This document shows, piece by piece, positions 54,761-64,000 of a stretch of DNA of 64,000 nucleotides. A model generated the notes under the pieces. The model made no database searches and was not told the origin of the DNA. It saw only the letters and a program-made list of their open reading frames with translations. Both the position numbers and the translations under genes were made by a program. The stretch spans positions 1 to 64,000 of the forward strand of contig JAQWQJ010000102.1 in assembly GCA_029244725.1 (NCBI GenBank), read 5' to 3'. The DNA comes from Paracoccaceae bacterium (GTDB taxonomy: Bacteria > Pseudomonadota > Alphaproteobacteria > Rhodobacterales > Rhodobacteraceae). Within the stretch, counting starts at the first letter, position 1, and every line of letters starts with the position of its first letter.

Positions 54761-56155
54761 ATGTCCGAAACACTGATCAGTCCCATCCGGGGCAGCCTTC
54801 GCGGAAACTGGATTCGTTTACGGACGATGACCACAGTACGCTGGATGGCAATCTTCGGCCAGATTGTTGCCATTACAGTCGCCCAGCGGCTTTACAATCT
54901 TCAGCTAGAGTTGGGCCTTTGCTATCTGGTGATCGGAATTTCCGTCATAGGCAACCTGTTCGCAATGTTTGTGATGCCGGAAAACAAACGCCTGACCGAG
55001 CGTGAAAACCTGCTGACAATGCTGTTCGACCTATTGCAGCTTTCGTTTCTTCTGTTCCTGACCGGTGGGTTGCACAATCCGTTTGCATTGCTGCTGCTTG
55101 CGCCAGTCACGGTTGCGTCCTCGGTTCTTACACTCCGCTCAACGCTTATACTTGGGGGCACGGCAATCATCTCGACGACGGTGCTGATGAACTATCACCT
55201 GATGCTGAAAACCCATCAGGGGTTTGTGCTTCGTGTCCCCGATGTGTTCATGTTTGGTACTTGGGTCGCTATCGGAATTGGCGTTGTCTTTATTTCAATT
55301 TATGCGCGGCGCGCCACACAAGAAATGAATTCTATGTCGGACGCGCTGCAGGCGACACAATTGGCCCTTTCCCGCGAGCAACAGCTCACTGACCTTGGGG
55401 GCGTTGTGGCGGCCGCTGCGCATGAACTCGGAACACCGCTTGCAACGATAAAGCTAACCAGCGGTGAACTGGTTGAGGAGCTTGAGGATCGCCCCGAACT
55501 GCAAGAAGATGCCCAACTTATCCGCGAGCAGGCAGACCGGTGCCGTGACATATTGCGTTCAATGGGCCGCGCCGGAAAAGACGACTTGCACGTACGCCAA
55601 GCACCCTTGTCCAGCGTCGTCCACGAGGCCGCCGAACCGCATCTGGATCGAGGCGTTGAGGTTTTGTTTGAAGAGCGTCCAAGAGAAGGCGAAAACCCAA
55701 GAATGCCGTCAATCCTACGTCGCCCAGAGATCGTTCACGGGCTTAGAAACCTTGTGCAAAATGCCGTAGATTTCGCCAATGAGCGCATTTGGGTCGAGAT
55801 CACTTGGTCTGCCGAAACGATCAATGTTCGCATCACCGATGACGGCCGCGGTTTTCCATCGGATATGATCGGGCGCATTGGTGATCCATTTATGCGCCGC
55901 AGAACAACCCAACGTGAAAAAATTTCAAGACCGGGTTATGAGGGTATGGGTCTGGGTCTTTTCATTGCAAAAACCCTTCTGGAACGATCAGGGGCTGAGC
56001 TGAACTTTCTCAATGGTCGTGATGAACATAGCCGCACGAATACGGATGCCCGCCAAGGTGCGATCGTCAACGTCGAGTGGGTTCGCGCTGACATAGACGC
56101 CCGCAATGGCCCCAACGCAATTCCAACCGGTTTGAACCAACCTTTTGATATGTGA
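54761..56155 (+). CDS. regB: Redox sensor histidine kinase RegB/PrrB
   Basis: A 464-residue inner-membrane kinase. Six hydrophobic segments fill the first 180 residues and include the ubiquinone-binding heptapeptide GGLHNPF. The phospho-acceptor box is AAHELGTPLATIKL. A cysteine follows in ADRCRDILRSMG, matching the redox-active cysteine of RegB. ATP-site motifs are NLVQNAVDFA, DDGRGFP and GMGLGLFIAK. The ATG at 54761 is preferred to an upstream TTG. It phosphorylates RegA when the quinone pool is reduced. Confidence 0.93.
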   Translation: MSETLISPIRGSLRGNWIRLRTMTTVRWMAIFGQIVAITVAQRLYNLQLELGLCYLVIGISVIGNLFAMFVMPENKRLTERENLLTMLFDLLQLSFLLFLTGGLHNPFALLLLAPVTVASSVLTLRSTLILGGTAIISTTVLMNYHLMLKTHQGFVLRVPDVFMFGTWVAIGIGVVFISIYARRATQEMNSMSDALQATQLALSREQQLTDLGGVVAAAAHELGTPLATIKLTSGELVEELEDRPELQEDAQLIREQADRCRDILRSMGRAGKDDLHVRQAPLSSVVHEAAEPHLDRGVEVLFEERPREGENPRMPSILRRPEIVHGLRNLVQNAVDFANERIWVEITWSAETINVRITDDGRGFPSDMIGRIGDPFMRRRTTQREKISRPGYEGMGLGLFIAKTLLERSGAELNFLNGRDEHSRTNTDARQGAIVNVEWVRADIDARNGPNAIPTGLNQPFDM

Positions 56156-56239
56156 GCGAAAAACTAGCGTCACATGCCCAGATGTTAAGGAATAATTAAC
56201 CCTCTTGCCGTCAATCTGCCTGCATTTTTAGGGCAGCAA

Positions 56240-57808
56240 ATGTATTTGATTGAGACTCAAAATTATCCGCTAGTTTTTGCTGCCATAGCCGCCGTTTCAA
56301 TTTTGTTCATCGCACTTTATCGCGCTCGCCACTCTCAAAAAAATCGGGGCATAGGACCAGACAGTTCGGGCATCGTGTACCTAGCTGAAAATGGTCACAT
56401 CATTGACGAAACCCCATTGGCGCGCGTTGCAATGACCGCCGATCCCAAGCCAAACTGGGGGTGGGATGGTTTTCATGATGCCTTTGCATTCCGATTTCCA
56501 AAATTGCCGCCTAGATTTGCCGACTGCCGTAAGCTCGCCCCTGTTGATCTAGTCTCTGGCCTCGACGGTGATAGTGCTCGGCTTTCTATTCGTGTGTTTG
56601 GGCCAAGGCTGAAAATAACGCTGACCCAAGCGAACTCAGACAGGTGCAATGCGCGCCTGCATTTGGTTTTGCAAGATCACAAGGCGCTGACCAATATCGT
56701 GGAATCCATCAGTGGATCGCCCTTTCCTGTCTGGATCCAGGACGAGCAAGGAACCGAAGTTTGGCGCGGGCCAGAATATAGCCGGCTTCGTGGTGTTTAC
56801 CTCGATCAAGATGACGAAACCCCCTTGTTTGAGCTTGATCTTGATCGGCTTCGTACCGAGGGGCCGTTGCGCTACATGTTGCCCGATCAGTCCGAGCTTG
56901 GCGAAAGCTGGTACGAGGTTTCAATGAGCGAAAATGGCGGTTTTTGCAGCTTCTACGCAACTAATGTGACGGCCCTTGTCCGCGCTGAGCGTGCGCAGCG
57001 CGGTTTCGTCCAAACGCTCACCAAAACCTTCGCACAGCTAGGGACTGGCCTCGCTATTTTTGACCGTGAGCGTCAGTTGGTGCTGTTCAACCCCGCCCTC
57101 ATTGAGCTTACCCAAATCTCAGCCGAATTCTTGAGCGCCAGACCAACCCTCTCGGCGTTTTTTGATTGGCTACGAGAGTCGCGCATGATGCCAGAGCCGC
57201 GAAATTATTCTGAATGGCGCGACAAGGTGAACGCGCTTAGTCACGCAGCCGAAAACGGTACATTCTCTGAGCTTTGGAGTCTTCCAAACGGATTGAGTTA
57301 CCGGGTGCTGGGCCGGCCCCATCCTGACGGCGCAGTGGCCTTTCTGTTTGAGGATGTCACGGCCCAGTTATCCTTGACCCGAAACTTCGTTAAAGAGCTT
57401 GAGATCAATCACGCCCTTCTCGACACTCTTCCTGACGCGTTGGCGATTTTCTCACCAAACGGCGATATATTATCGGTAAATCAAGCCTACACTGATCTAT
57501 GGGGCGAAAACCCAAACACCCAAGTCGCCCCAATTCCTGTCAGTGCAGCCATCAAGACTTGGAGCAAAAAGTGTCTTGCGTCTGATGCGTGGGCTCAAAT
57601 CATTGAGGGGCTTTCGAATGTCACTTCAACAACTGGAATCAGCGGCAATATCTGCACACTGACCGGCCACAAATTGACCTATCGCATCACACCTTTAACC
57701 AAAGGCGCGATTGCAATTCGGTTTTCATCGACCACGACCACGCCGTCCCCAAAAATATCCCTGAAATCAAACGCCCAATCCGCTTGCTCCGCGTCTCTGG
57801 ACGCGTAA
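56240..57808 (+). CDS. PAS-domain protein without a kinase domain
   Basis: A 522-residue protein. One N-terminal membrane segment (residues 10-25) is followed by at least two PAS-like domains: one around residues 265-380 (LGTGLAIFDRERQLVLFNPAL) and one from about residue 395 (LDTLPDALAIFSPNGDILSVNQAY). No histidine-kinase, GGDEF or EAL motif is present, and the protein ends in a low-complexity tail. It lies between regB and tsaE on the same strand, which suggests an accessory sensor or a regulator of unknown output. Confidence 0.78.
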   Translation: MYLIETQNYPLVFAAIAAVSILFIALYRARHSQKNRGIGPDSSGIVYLAENGHIIDETPLARVAMTADPKPNWGWDGFHDAFAFRFPKLPPRFADCRKLAPVDLVSGLDGDSARLSIRVFGPRLKITLTQANSDRCNARLHLVLQDHKALTNIVESISGSPFPVWIQDEQGTEVWRGPEYSRLRGVYLDQDDETPLFELDLDRLRTEGPLRYMLPDQSELGESWYEVSMSENGGFCSFYATNVTALVRAERAQRGFVQTLTKTFAQLGTGLAIFDRERQLVLFNPALIELTQISAEFLSARPTLSAFFDWLRESRMMPEPRNYSEWRDKVNALSHAAENGTFSELWSLPNGLSYRVLGRPHPDGAVAFLFEDVTAQLSLTRNFVKELEINHALLDTLPDALAIFSPNGDILSVNQAYTDLWGENPNTQVAPIPVSAAIKTWSKKCLASDAWAQIIEGLSNVTSTTGISGNICTLTGHKLTYRITPLTKGAIAIRFSSTTTTPSPKISLKSNAQSACSASLDA

Positions 57809-57817
57809 TCATAGGGC

Positions 57818-58288
57818 ATGGCCCAACTCCTATCCCTTTTGTCCCAATCGCCTGCCCAGACCGCCGAATTCGCCCGATTGCTTGCGCCGAATTTGGTGAA
57901 GGGCGACGTGATTTTGTTAGAGGGTCACATTGGTGGTGGCAAAACCCACTTTGCACGCAGTTTAATTCAGCATTTGCTGTCATCAAGCGAAGACGTCCCA
58001 TCACCCACGTTCACTTTGGTGCAAACCTACGACGCCCCAGATTTTGAGATTTGGCACAGCGATCTTTATCGCCTGTCCCACCCAGACGAAGTTTTTGAAC
58101 TTGGTCTCGTAGACGCCTTCACCGATGCGCTGTGCTTGATTGAGTGGCCCGACCGGCTAGGCGACTTAGCCCCTAAATCGGCACTAACATTGGCGTTTTC
58201 ATCCAATGAAACACCAGAGCATCGTCTGATTGAGGCACAATGGGCCGACCAACGATGGGATTGCCTACCGGACATCATCAATGTTTGA
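57818..58288 (+). CDS. tsaE: tRNA threonylcarbamoyladenosine biosynthesis ATPase TsaE
   Basis: A 156-residue ATPase that works with TsaD and TsaB on A37 of tRNA. The Walker A motif is EGHIGGGKTHFARSL, followed by SPTFTLVQTYDAPD and the metal-site HSDLYRLSHPDEV; WPDRLGDL is also typical. It starts nine bases after the PAS gene. Its 3' end overlaps addB by eight bases. No phosphotransferase or nucleotidyltransferase gene lies between tsaE and addB, though such genes are often found there in relatives. Confidence 0.92.
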   Translation: MAQLLSLLSQSPAQTAEFARLLAPNLVKGDVILLEGHIGGGKTHFARSLIQHLLSSSEDVPSPTFTLVQTYDAPDFEIWHSDLYRLSHPDEVFELGLVDAFTDALCLIEWPDRLGDLAPKSALTLAFSSNETPEHRLIEAQWADQRWDCLPDIINV

Positions 58289-61214
58289 ACCCGCGTCTGA
58301 CCCCAGATATTTCGGCGTTGCCCCGGGTGTTGATTTCGCGTCCGCTGTTGTCGAAGGTCTGCAGAACCGTCTGGCCCATGAACCGCCCGATGCTATGGCC
58401 CGCGTGGATCTATATGTTAACACTAGACGTATGGCCCGCCGCATTCGGGACCTGTTTGACCAAGGTCCAAGCGCCTTTCTGCCAAACATCAGACTAATCA
58501 CCGATCTAGGCCACGATCCGTCCGCGCTTCACATTCCTCCGGCGGTTCCTCCTTTGCGGCGTAGGTTAGAGTTGGTGCAGCTGCTTTCCGGCCTGCTTGA
58601 ATCTCAACCCGATCTTGCCCCGCGTTCTAGCCTGTTCGATCTCGCTGATAGCTTGATGAAACTGACCGAAGAAATGCAGGGCGAGGGCGTATCGCCTTAC
58701 ATCATTCGCAATCTCGACATCACCGATCAGTCCGGACACTGGGAGCGGGCGTTACAATTTATCGGCATCGTCCAAAGCTACTTTGGCGACACCGACCATG
58801 CGCCCGACAATGAAGCGCGGCAGAGACGCATAATCGAAGGTTTGGGCGTAAACTGGGACGATAACGCGCCCGTTCACCCTATCATTATCGCTGGCTCAAC
58901 CGGTTCGCGCGGAACAACGGCGTTATTCATGGACATGGTCTCTAGGGCCCCTCAGGGCGCTGTCATTTTGCCCGGTTTTGACTTCGCGATGCCCCATGAT
59001 TGTTGGGACGACCTTTCCGACGCAATGATAGCTGAGGATCATCCACAATTTCGCTTTCGTAAACTTTTGGGCCGACGGGTGTCTGGTGTATCGCCGTGGA
59101 CCGACCAGCCGCCAATCAATAGCGCACGTAACGCGCTGGTCTCGCTTGCATTGCGCCCTGCTCCGGTCACCGATCAATGGCTTCGTGACGGACCAAAACT
59201 TGGCGATCTTTCCGGAGCGTGTGACGGCATTACCTTGCTTGAGGCCCCTTCGCCCCGAACTGAGGCGTTAGCGATTGCCCTCCGTTTGCGTCAGGCCGCC
59301 GAGGAAGGCCAAACCGCCGCTCTGATCTCACCCGATCGGGTTTTAACCCGTCAAGTGACGGCCGCCCTGCAACGATGGGGAATTGCACCGGACGATTCTG
59401 CCGGTATTCCTTTGCAACTCACGCCGTCGGGTCGATTGTTACGGCACGTTTCGTCCCTAATAGGGCAAAAGCTAACTTCGGAAGCGCTGTTAACGATCCT
59501 AAAACACCCGCTCACGCACCACGAAGAACGCGGACAGCATCAGAAATGGGCGCAAGAATTAGAGCTTTCATTGCGTAGATACGGGCCGCCATTTCCAACC
59601 CGAACGGCGGTCCTTGAGTGGGCGGAAAGGCGTAACGAATTGGCGTCAGAAGCGACCGTTTGGACAAATTGGTTGTTCGACGCAATCGAACCATTGGTGG
59701 AACTGACCGACGGTGATTTGGAAAACTTGCTCGCAGAGCTCATTCAAGCGGCCGAGATTCTTTCCACCGGCGTAAAAGGGTCAATCCCGCCTGCTGTTTG
59801 GCAAAAGGATGCAGGACACGAGGCCCAGCGGGTAGTGTCTGAGCTTAAGGCTGAGGCCCACCTTGGTGGTCAGCTTTCCGCCAGCGATTTTCAAACCCTA
59901 TTCAGTTCGATCTTGTCTCAGGGCGAAGTCCGCAATTCTGAGACCGTCCATCCAAACATCCTTATTTGGGGTACGATGGAGGCGCGGGTGCAGGGCGCCG
60001 ATGTCGTCATCCTCGCCGGTCTGAACGAAGGCACTTGGCCCGAACGTCCCGACCCTGATCCTTGGATGAACCGCGCGATGCGGCAAAAAGCGGGTCTATT
60101 GCTGCCCGAAAGGCGCATTGGTCTTGCCGCCCACGATTTTCAGCAGGCAATTGCAGGCAAAGACGTTTGGCTTACAAGATCAGCCAAGTCCGATGACGCC
60201 GAAACAGTGCCGTCCCGTTGGATCAATCGTCTGACGAACCTTCTCGGCGGGCTTGAGGCACAGGGTGGCCCTGATGCGCTCGCCGGTATGAAATCTCGTG
60301 GCGACATTTGGTTAGGCATCGCGCTTGAAATGGAAAAGCCGGTCGAAATCCCCAAAGCAAAGCGTCCCAGCCCCAAGCCGCCGATTAATACGCGCCCCAA
60401 TCGCCTGTCAGTCACTGCGATCAAAACACTTATCCGCGACCCATACGCCATATATGCGCGCAATATCCTTGGGCTATCCCCGCTTGATCCCCTTGTTAAG
60501 GAGCCTGACGCGCCCCTTAGGGGCACGCTTATTCATGCCGTTCTTGAAGCCTTTGTAGAGCAGCGACAGGACGAAACGCCCGACGCGGCAAAGGCTCGAT
60601 TGCTTGGAATAACAGACACTATTCTTGCCCAAAGCGCCCCGTGGCCCACCGCGCGTGCTATTTGGCGGTCCAAGGTTGAACGTGTTGCCGACTGGTTTAT
60701 CCAGCGAGAACTCAAGCGATCAGAGACCATGACGCCTGTCGATTTTGAAACCGATGGCTCTGTCCGCATTCCCGAGCTTGACTTCACATTGACCGCTCAG
60801 GCTGATCGCATTGATCGTGATGACCAGGGGCGACTGCACATTTTTGACTATAAAACCGGCGCACCGCCAAGAAAAAAGGTTCAGGCGGCCTTTGATAAAC
60901 AGCTATTGCTTGAGGTTGCCATGGCTGAACTGGGTGGGTTTGCCAGAGTCGGTCAGGGCGAAGTCGCCGAGGCTAAATTTATCGGCCTTAACGCGACCCC
61001 TACAGAAGTTTCCGCACCACTGGACGAAATTAGCCCGAAGGAAACTTGGGATGGGTTAAAGGCTTTGCTTGAGCACTATTTCGACCCTAATACGGGGTAT
61101 TCCGCCCGTCGCGCGATGCAAAAAGAAAGTGATGCTGGGCGGTATGACCAGCTTGCACGCTATGGCGAGTGGGACATTTCAGATCCGGTCGATCCGGTGG
61201 AGCTGAAAAAATGA
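58281..61214 (+). CDS. addB: Double-strand break repair protein AddB
   Basis: A 977-residue helicase-nuclease subunit, alphaproteobacterial type. The N-terminal part is an inactive helicase-like fold. The C-terminal nuclease domain has the metal motif ADRIDRDDQGRLHIFDYKTG. With AddA it processes DNA ends and loads RecA, replacing RecBCD. The ATG at 58281 (MFEPASDPRYFGVAPG) fits the family and overlaps tsaE by eight bases; the frame is open to 58230. Its TGA overlaps the addA ATG as ATGA. Confidence 0.9.
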   Translation: MFEPASDPRYFGVAPGVDFASAVVEGLQNRLAHEPPDAMARVDLYVNTRRMARRIRDLFDQGPSAFLPNIRLITDLGHDPSALHIPPAVPPLRRRLELVQLLSGLLESQPDLAPRSSLFDLADSLMKLTEEMQGEGVSPYIIRNLDITDQSGHWERALQFIGIVQSYFGDTDHAPDNEARQRRIIEGLGVNWDDNAPVHPIIIAGSTGSRGTTALFMDMVSRAPQGAVILPGFDFAMPHDCWDDLSDAMIAEDHPQFRFRKLLGRRVSGVSPWTDQPPINSARNALVSLALRPAPVTDQWLRDGPKLGDLSGACDGITLLEAPSPRTEALAIALRLRQAAEEGQTAALISPDRVLTRQVTAALQRWGIAPDDSAGIPLQLTPSGRLLRHVSSLIGQKLTSEALLTILKHPLTHHEERGQHQKWAQELELSLRRYGPPFPTRTAVLEWAERRNELASEATVWTNWLFDAIEPLVELTDGDLENLLAELIQAAEILSTGVKGSIPPAVWQKDAGHEAQRVVSELKAEAHLGGQLSASDFQTLFSSILSQGEVRNSETVHPNILIWGTMEARVQGADVVILAGLNEGTWPERPDPDPWMNRAMRQKAGLLLPERRIGLAAHDFQQAIAGKDVWLTRSAKSDDAETVPSRWINRLTNLLGGLEAQGGPDALAGMKSRGDIWLGIALEMEKPVEIPKAKRPSPKPPINTRPNRLSVTAIKTLIRDPYAIYARNILGLSPLDPLVKEPDAPLRGTLIHAVLEAFVEQRQDETPDAAKARLLGITDTILAQSAPWPTARAIWRSKVERVADWFIQRELKRSETMTPVDFETDGSVRIPELDFTLTAQADRIDRDDQGRLHIFDYKTGAPPRKKVQAAFDKQLLLEVAMAELGGFARVGQGEVAEAKFIGLNATPTEVSAPLDEISPKETWDGLKALLEHYFDPNTGYSARRAMQKESDAGRYDQLARYGEWDISDPVDPVELKK

Positions 61215-64000
61215 TCCGCGACGATGCAACCCTTACTCAAAACCGCGCAGCACATCCCAACAACTCAACATGGGTTGAGGCAAATGCGGGCTCTGGCAAA
61301 ACCCGCGTTCTGACAGATCGCGTTGCCAGATTGTTGCTAGAAGGCGTTCAGCCGCAACACATTCTCTGCCTGACCTATACCAAGGCTGCGGCAAGTGAGA
61401 TGCAGAACCGTCTGTTCAAGCGCTTGGGTGAGTGGGCGATGAAAGATGGGGCTGAGTTGACTCTATCTCTGCAGAACTTGGGTGTTGAGCGGACTATTGA
61501 TGCCGACTTTTTAGCCCAGTCTCGCCGGTTGTTCGCACAAGCCATTGAGGCGCCGGGTGGATTGAATATTCAAACAATCCACTCGTTTTGCTCTTCGTTG
61601 CTGCGTCGGTTCCCGCTAGAGGCCGGTGTCAGTCCGCAGTTCACCGAAATTGAAGAGCGCGCCGCGTCAATGCTTCGGCGTGATGTCGTAGATGACATGG
61701 CCAGCGGCGAACTTAAGCCCGTCGTTGATGGTTTAGCGCGTCACTACACAGGCGAGGATTTTCAAGCACTGACATCGGAGATCCTGAGGCATCGTGATCA
61801 ATTTTCGACTGTCTCAGCGCCCGATCCCTTTGCGGCCTTTGGCATCGACGAAACTCTGACTGCAGGCGGGCTTGTTCACGAAATCTTTCTCGGTTCAGAG
61901 GCGGCGCTATTGTCTCAGCTTGTCCCAATTCTTCTAGCGTCCAGCAGCGCCGACCAAAAAGCGGGCCATCGCCTTGCAAGCGTGGATGTAAGTAAGCCGT
62001 CAGCTCTTTTGGAAATGGAGTCCGTATTTCTTTACGGCGCCAAAGCAAAGGCTCGCCCCTTCACGGCCAAGATCGACGCTTTTCCAACTAAGCCAGTGAG
62101 GGCTGCGCATCCGGAAATCGTTGAAGAGCTTAATCAACTGATGGGTCGTGTTGAGCAGGGCCGTGACCAGCGACTTGCGTTGGCTGCTGCACAAAAAACG
62201 AAGGCCCTCCATGCCTTTGCCAGTGAGTTCGTTAGTCTCTATGACCGCCGAAAGCAGGCTTTGGGCTATTTAGACTTTGATGATCTGATCCGCAGGGCGC
62301 GCCAGCTTTTGACCGATCCGGCGGTTGCTCAATGGGTTCTGTTCAGGCTCGACGGTGGGATCGACCACATCCTTGTTGACGAAGCGCAGGACACAAGCCC
62401 GATCCAATGGGAGGTTATTGAACTTCTTGCGCAGGAATTCACTAGCGGCGCGGGTGCGCGGGCAGATGTGGTGCGCACTTTGTTTGTTGTTGGCGACAAA
62501 AAGCAGTCGATCTATTCGTTTCAAGGTGCTGATCCCGATGCCTTTGATCGCATGAGGCAAGAGTTCGGAAATCGCTTAAACAGTGTCGATTCAAGACTGC
62601 ACGAAGTCCCTATGCAGTTCTCGTTCCGCTCGTCCCCTGCAATTTTGAAGATGGTGGATTATACGTTCCATGAGGGGCACGCCGACGCGATTGGTCAGCA
62701 GTCGCAACACGAAGCGTTTAAAATGCAAATGCCGGGACGCGTTGATTTATGGCCCGTCGTCGACCCTATAAAAGAGGATGACGACGGCGACTGGACCGAT
62801 CCAGTCGACCTGCCCGGCCAGCGAAATCACAAAGTGGTTTTGGCCACCAAGATCGCGGACGAAATCAAGCGACTGCTAGACAGTAACGAGACTATTCCAG
62901 CCGAAAGCAGCGATACTGGTGCGTTTCACAGGAGGCCCATTAGGGCGGGTGATTTCTTGATCCTAGTGCGCGGTCGCACGGGGGGCATGTTCCACCAGAT
63001 TATTCAGGCGTGTAAAGAGCGCAACCTACCGATCGCGGGCGCAGACCGTCTTAAGGTCGGGGCAGAGTTGGCGGTTAAAGACATCGCTGCGCTGTTGTCG
63101 TTTCTTGCATTACAGGACGACAATCTCAGCTTGGCAATTGCGCTGCGCTCTCCTTTGTTTGGCTGGTCTGAACAGGATTTATTCTCGCTCGCCCAGGGTC
63201 GCGGGCGACGCACTTTGTGGCAAGTTCTTCGGGATCAGGCAGAACAGCACCCCGAGACATTCACCGTGCTTGAAGACTTGCGGAACAACACCGATTTCTT
63301 GCGCCCGTTTGAACTGATTGAGCGTATTTTGACCCGCCACAACGGGCGTGCAAATCTTCTCGGTCGGTTGGGACAAGAGGCCGAGGATGGGATTGACGCA
63401 TTGCTGGCGCAGGCTCTGTCGTATGAGTCCGCTAGCACACCCAGCCTAACTGGCTTTCTGGTGTGGATGCAGGAAGACGAGCTTGAGATCAAACGCCAGG
63501 TCGCCAGCGACGGCGACCTTATTCGCGTGATGACGGTGCATGGCGCCAAGGGCCTTGAGGCGCCCATTGTTATTTTGCCGGAAACGACTCCGCCGAAGAA
63601 TACTTTGCGCGAAGAGCTGTTGGCTAAAGACAGCACAGTCTATTGGAAGACCAAAGCCGAGGACCTGCCGAAAATGCTGACAGGCCTACGTGACACGGCG
63701 CTTGAAAAACAACAGCGTGAACATTTGCGCCTGTTATATGTCGCCATGACACGTGCGGAAAAATGGCTGATCGTGGCTGGCGCGGGCAATATGAAGGACG
63801 GCGGCAAGGGCTGGTACAATGTTGTCTCTGACGGCATGGATCATGCTGGCGGCGTGGCGTGTGATTTCCCGACAGGTGAGGGTGCGCGATATGCTGTTGG
63901 TGATTGGTTGGATCTGCCGATCATAGAGCCAGACGAGATCAGTCAGTCCGACGCCGTTTTGCCCGACTGGATCGACAGGCATGCGCCCACATCAGCTGCG
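61211..64000 (+). CDS. addA: Double-strand break repair helicase AddA (runs off the window)
   Basis: The frame starts at ATG 61211, inside the addB stop, and was read to the window end without a stop seen: 930 codons of a protein that is usually about 1,100-1,200 residues. Superfamily 1 helicase motifs are visible: Walker A WVEANAGSGKTRVLTDRVA, HILVDEAQDTSPIQW (motif II), VVGDKKQSIYSFQGADP (motif III), and TVHGAKGLEAPIVILP plus LRLLYVAMTRAEKWL further on. The C-terminal nuclease domain lies beyond 64000. AddA is the motor of the AddAB end-processing complex. Confidence 0.93.
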   Translation, partial: MIRDDATLTQNRAAHPNNSTWVEANAGSGKTRVLTDRVARLLLEGVQPQHILCLTYTKAAASEMQNRLFKRLGEWAMKDGAELTLSLQNLGVERTIDADFLAQSRRLFAQAIEAPGGLNIQTIHSFCSSLLRRFPLEAGVSPQFTEIEERAASMLRRDVVDDMASGELKPVVDGLARHYTGEDFQALTSEILRHRDQFSTVSAPDPFAAFGIDETLTAGGLVHEIFLGSEAALLSQLVPILLASSSADQKAGHRLASVDVSKPSALLEMESVFLYGAKAKARPFTAKIDAFPTKPVRAAHPEIVEELNQLMGRVEQGRDQRLALAAAQKTKALHAFASEFVSLYDRRKQALGYLDFDDLIRRARQLLTDPAVAQWVLFRLDGGIDHILVDEAQDTSPIQWEVIELLAQEFTSGAGARADVVRTLFVVGDKKQSIYSFQGADPDAFDRMRQEFGNRLNSVDSRLHEVPMQFSFRSSPAILKMVDYTFHEGHADAIGQQSQHEAFKMQMPGRVDLWPVVDPIKEDDDGDWTDPVDLPGQRNHKVVLATKIADEIKRLLDSNETIPAESSDTGAFHRRPIRAGDFLILVRGRTGGMFHQIIQACKERNLPIAGADRLKVGAELAVKDIAALLSFLALQDDNLSLAIALRSPLFGWSEQDLFSLAQGRGRRTLWQVLRDQAEQHPETFTVLEDLRNNTDFLRPFELIERILTRHNGRANLLGRLGQEAEDGIDALLAQALSYESASTPSLTGFLVWMQEDELEIKRQVASDGDLIRVMTVHGAKGLEAPIVILPETTPPKNTLREELLAKDSTVYWKTKAEDLPKMLTGLRDTALEKQQREHLRLLYVAMTRAEKWLIVAGAGNMKDGGKGWYNVVSDGMDHAGGVACDFPTGEGARYAVGDWLDLPIIEPDEISQSDAVLPDWIDRHAPTSAA

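Noticed and set aside
1-64000. CRISPR arrays, tRNA or rRNA genes
   Set aside because: No regularly spaced repeats and no tRNA or rRNA signature were seen, although a tRNA scan was not possible here.

Overview
The window looks like the chromosome of a marine alphaproteobacterium of the Rhodobacteraceae (Roseobacter group). The main pointers are the RegB/SenC/RegA redox locus, the hemD-Mic60-HemY block beside tsaD, a DUF2585 protein, a CuyA-like cysteate lyase and a DmdA-like methyltransferase. No rRNA, tRNA or CRISPR array was seen. The assignment comes from protein families read by eye, not from a search.

Layout. 1-2164: the end of an IS1595-family transposase joined to the remaining part of an adenylation-ACP-acyltransferase gene. 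2234-13980: a complete reductive pyrimidine-degradation locus. HyuC-type amidohydrolase, dihydropyrimidinase, an ABC importer and a DUF1330 protein lie on the + strand. PreT, PreA, an EamA exporter and RutR lie on the - strand. A second RutR-like regulator and RutR-like boxes accompany them. 14028-17508: class V aminotransferase, Lrp-type regulator, 6-phosphogluconate dehydrogenase. 17588-19335: a TetR regulator, three near-identical 13-bp operators, then pspA and a YiaA-like gene. 20199-23367: three translationally coupled genes (TPP enzyme, transthyretin-like protein, DmdA/GcvT-like methyltransferase). 23410-29927: glycine-betaine-type ABC importer with an alpha/beta hydrolase, a divergent LysR regulator and a CuyA-like gene. 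30140-38008: a six-gene operon with every junction overlapping (HyuA, HyuB, aminotransferase, Asp/Glu-racemase-fold isomerase, MmgE/PrpD, 2-hydroxyacid dehydrogenase). 38364-44614: housekeeping genes (hemY-like, Mic60-like, hemD, tsaD, gpsA, YciI, EVE). 44672-48315: small accessory genes, including a PhnZ/MIOX-like HD protein and a broken acyltransferase bracketed by a decayed partial copy of the HD gene's 3' end. 48425-64000: ahcY, ilvD, HD and GNAT proteins, regA-senC-regB, a PAS protein, tsaE, addB and addA (open at the window end).

Four otherwise intact genes carry a single-base lesion: a TGA inside the Walker A motif of the pyrimidine-locus ABC ATPase, a TAA in the CuyA-like gene, and one-base frameshifts at A5/T5 runs in a ProV-like ATPase and an acyltransferase. 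These are either recent pseudogenes or consensus errors, and must be settled before this strain is said to have or lack these functions.

The least explained and most interesting parts are the six-gene HyuAB operon, the TPP/transthyretin/DmdA-like trio, the three-operator PspA switch and the duplicated HD-gene remnant.
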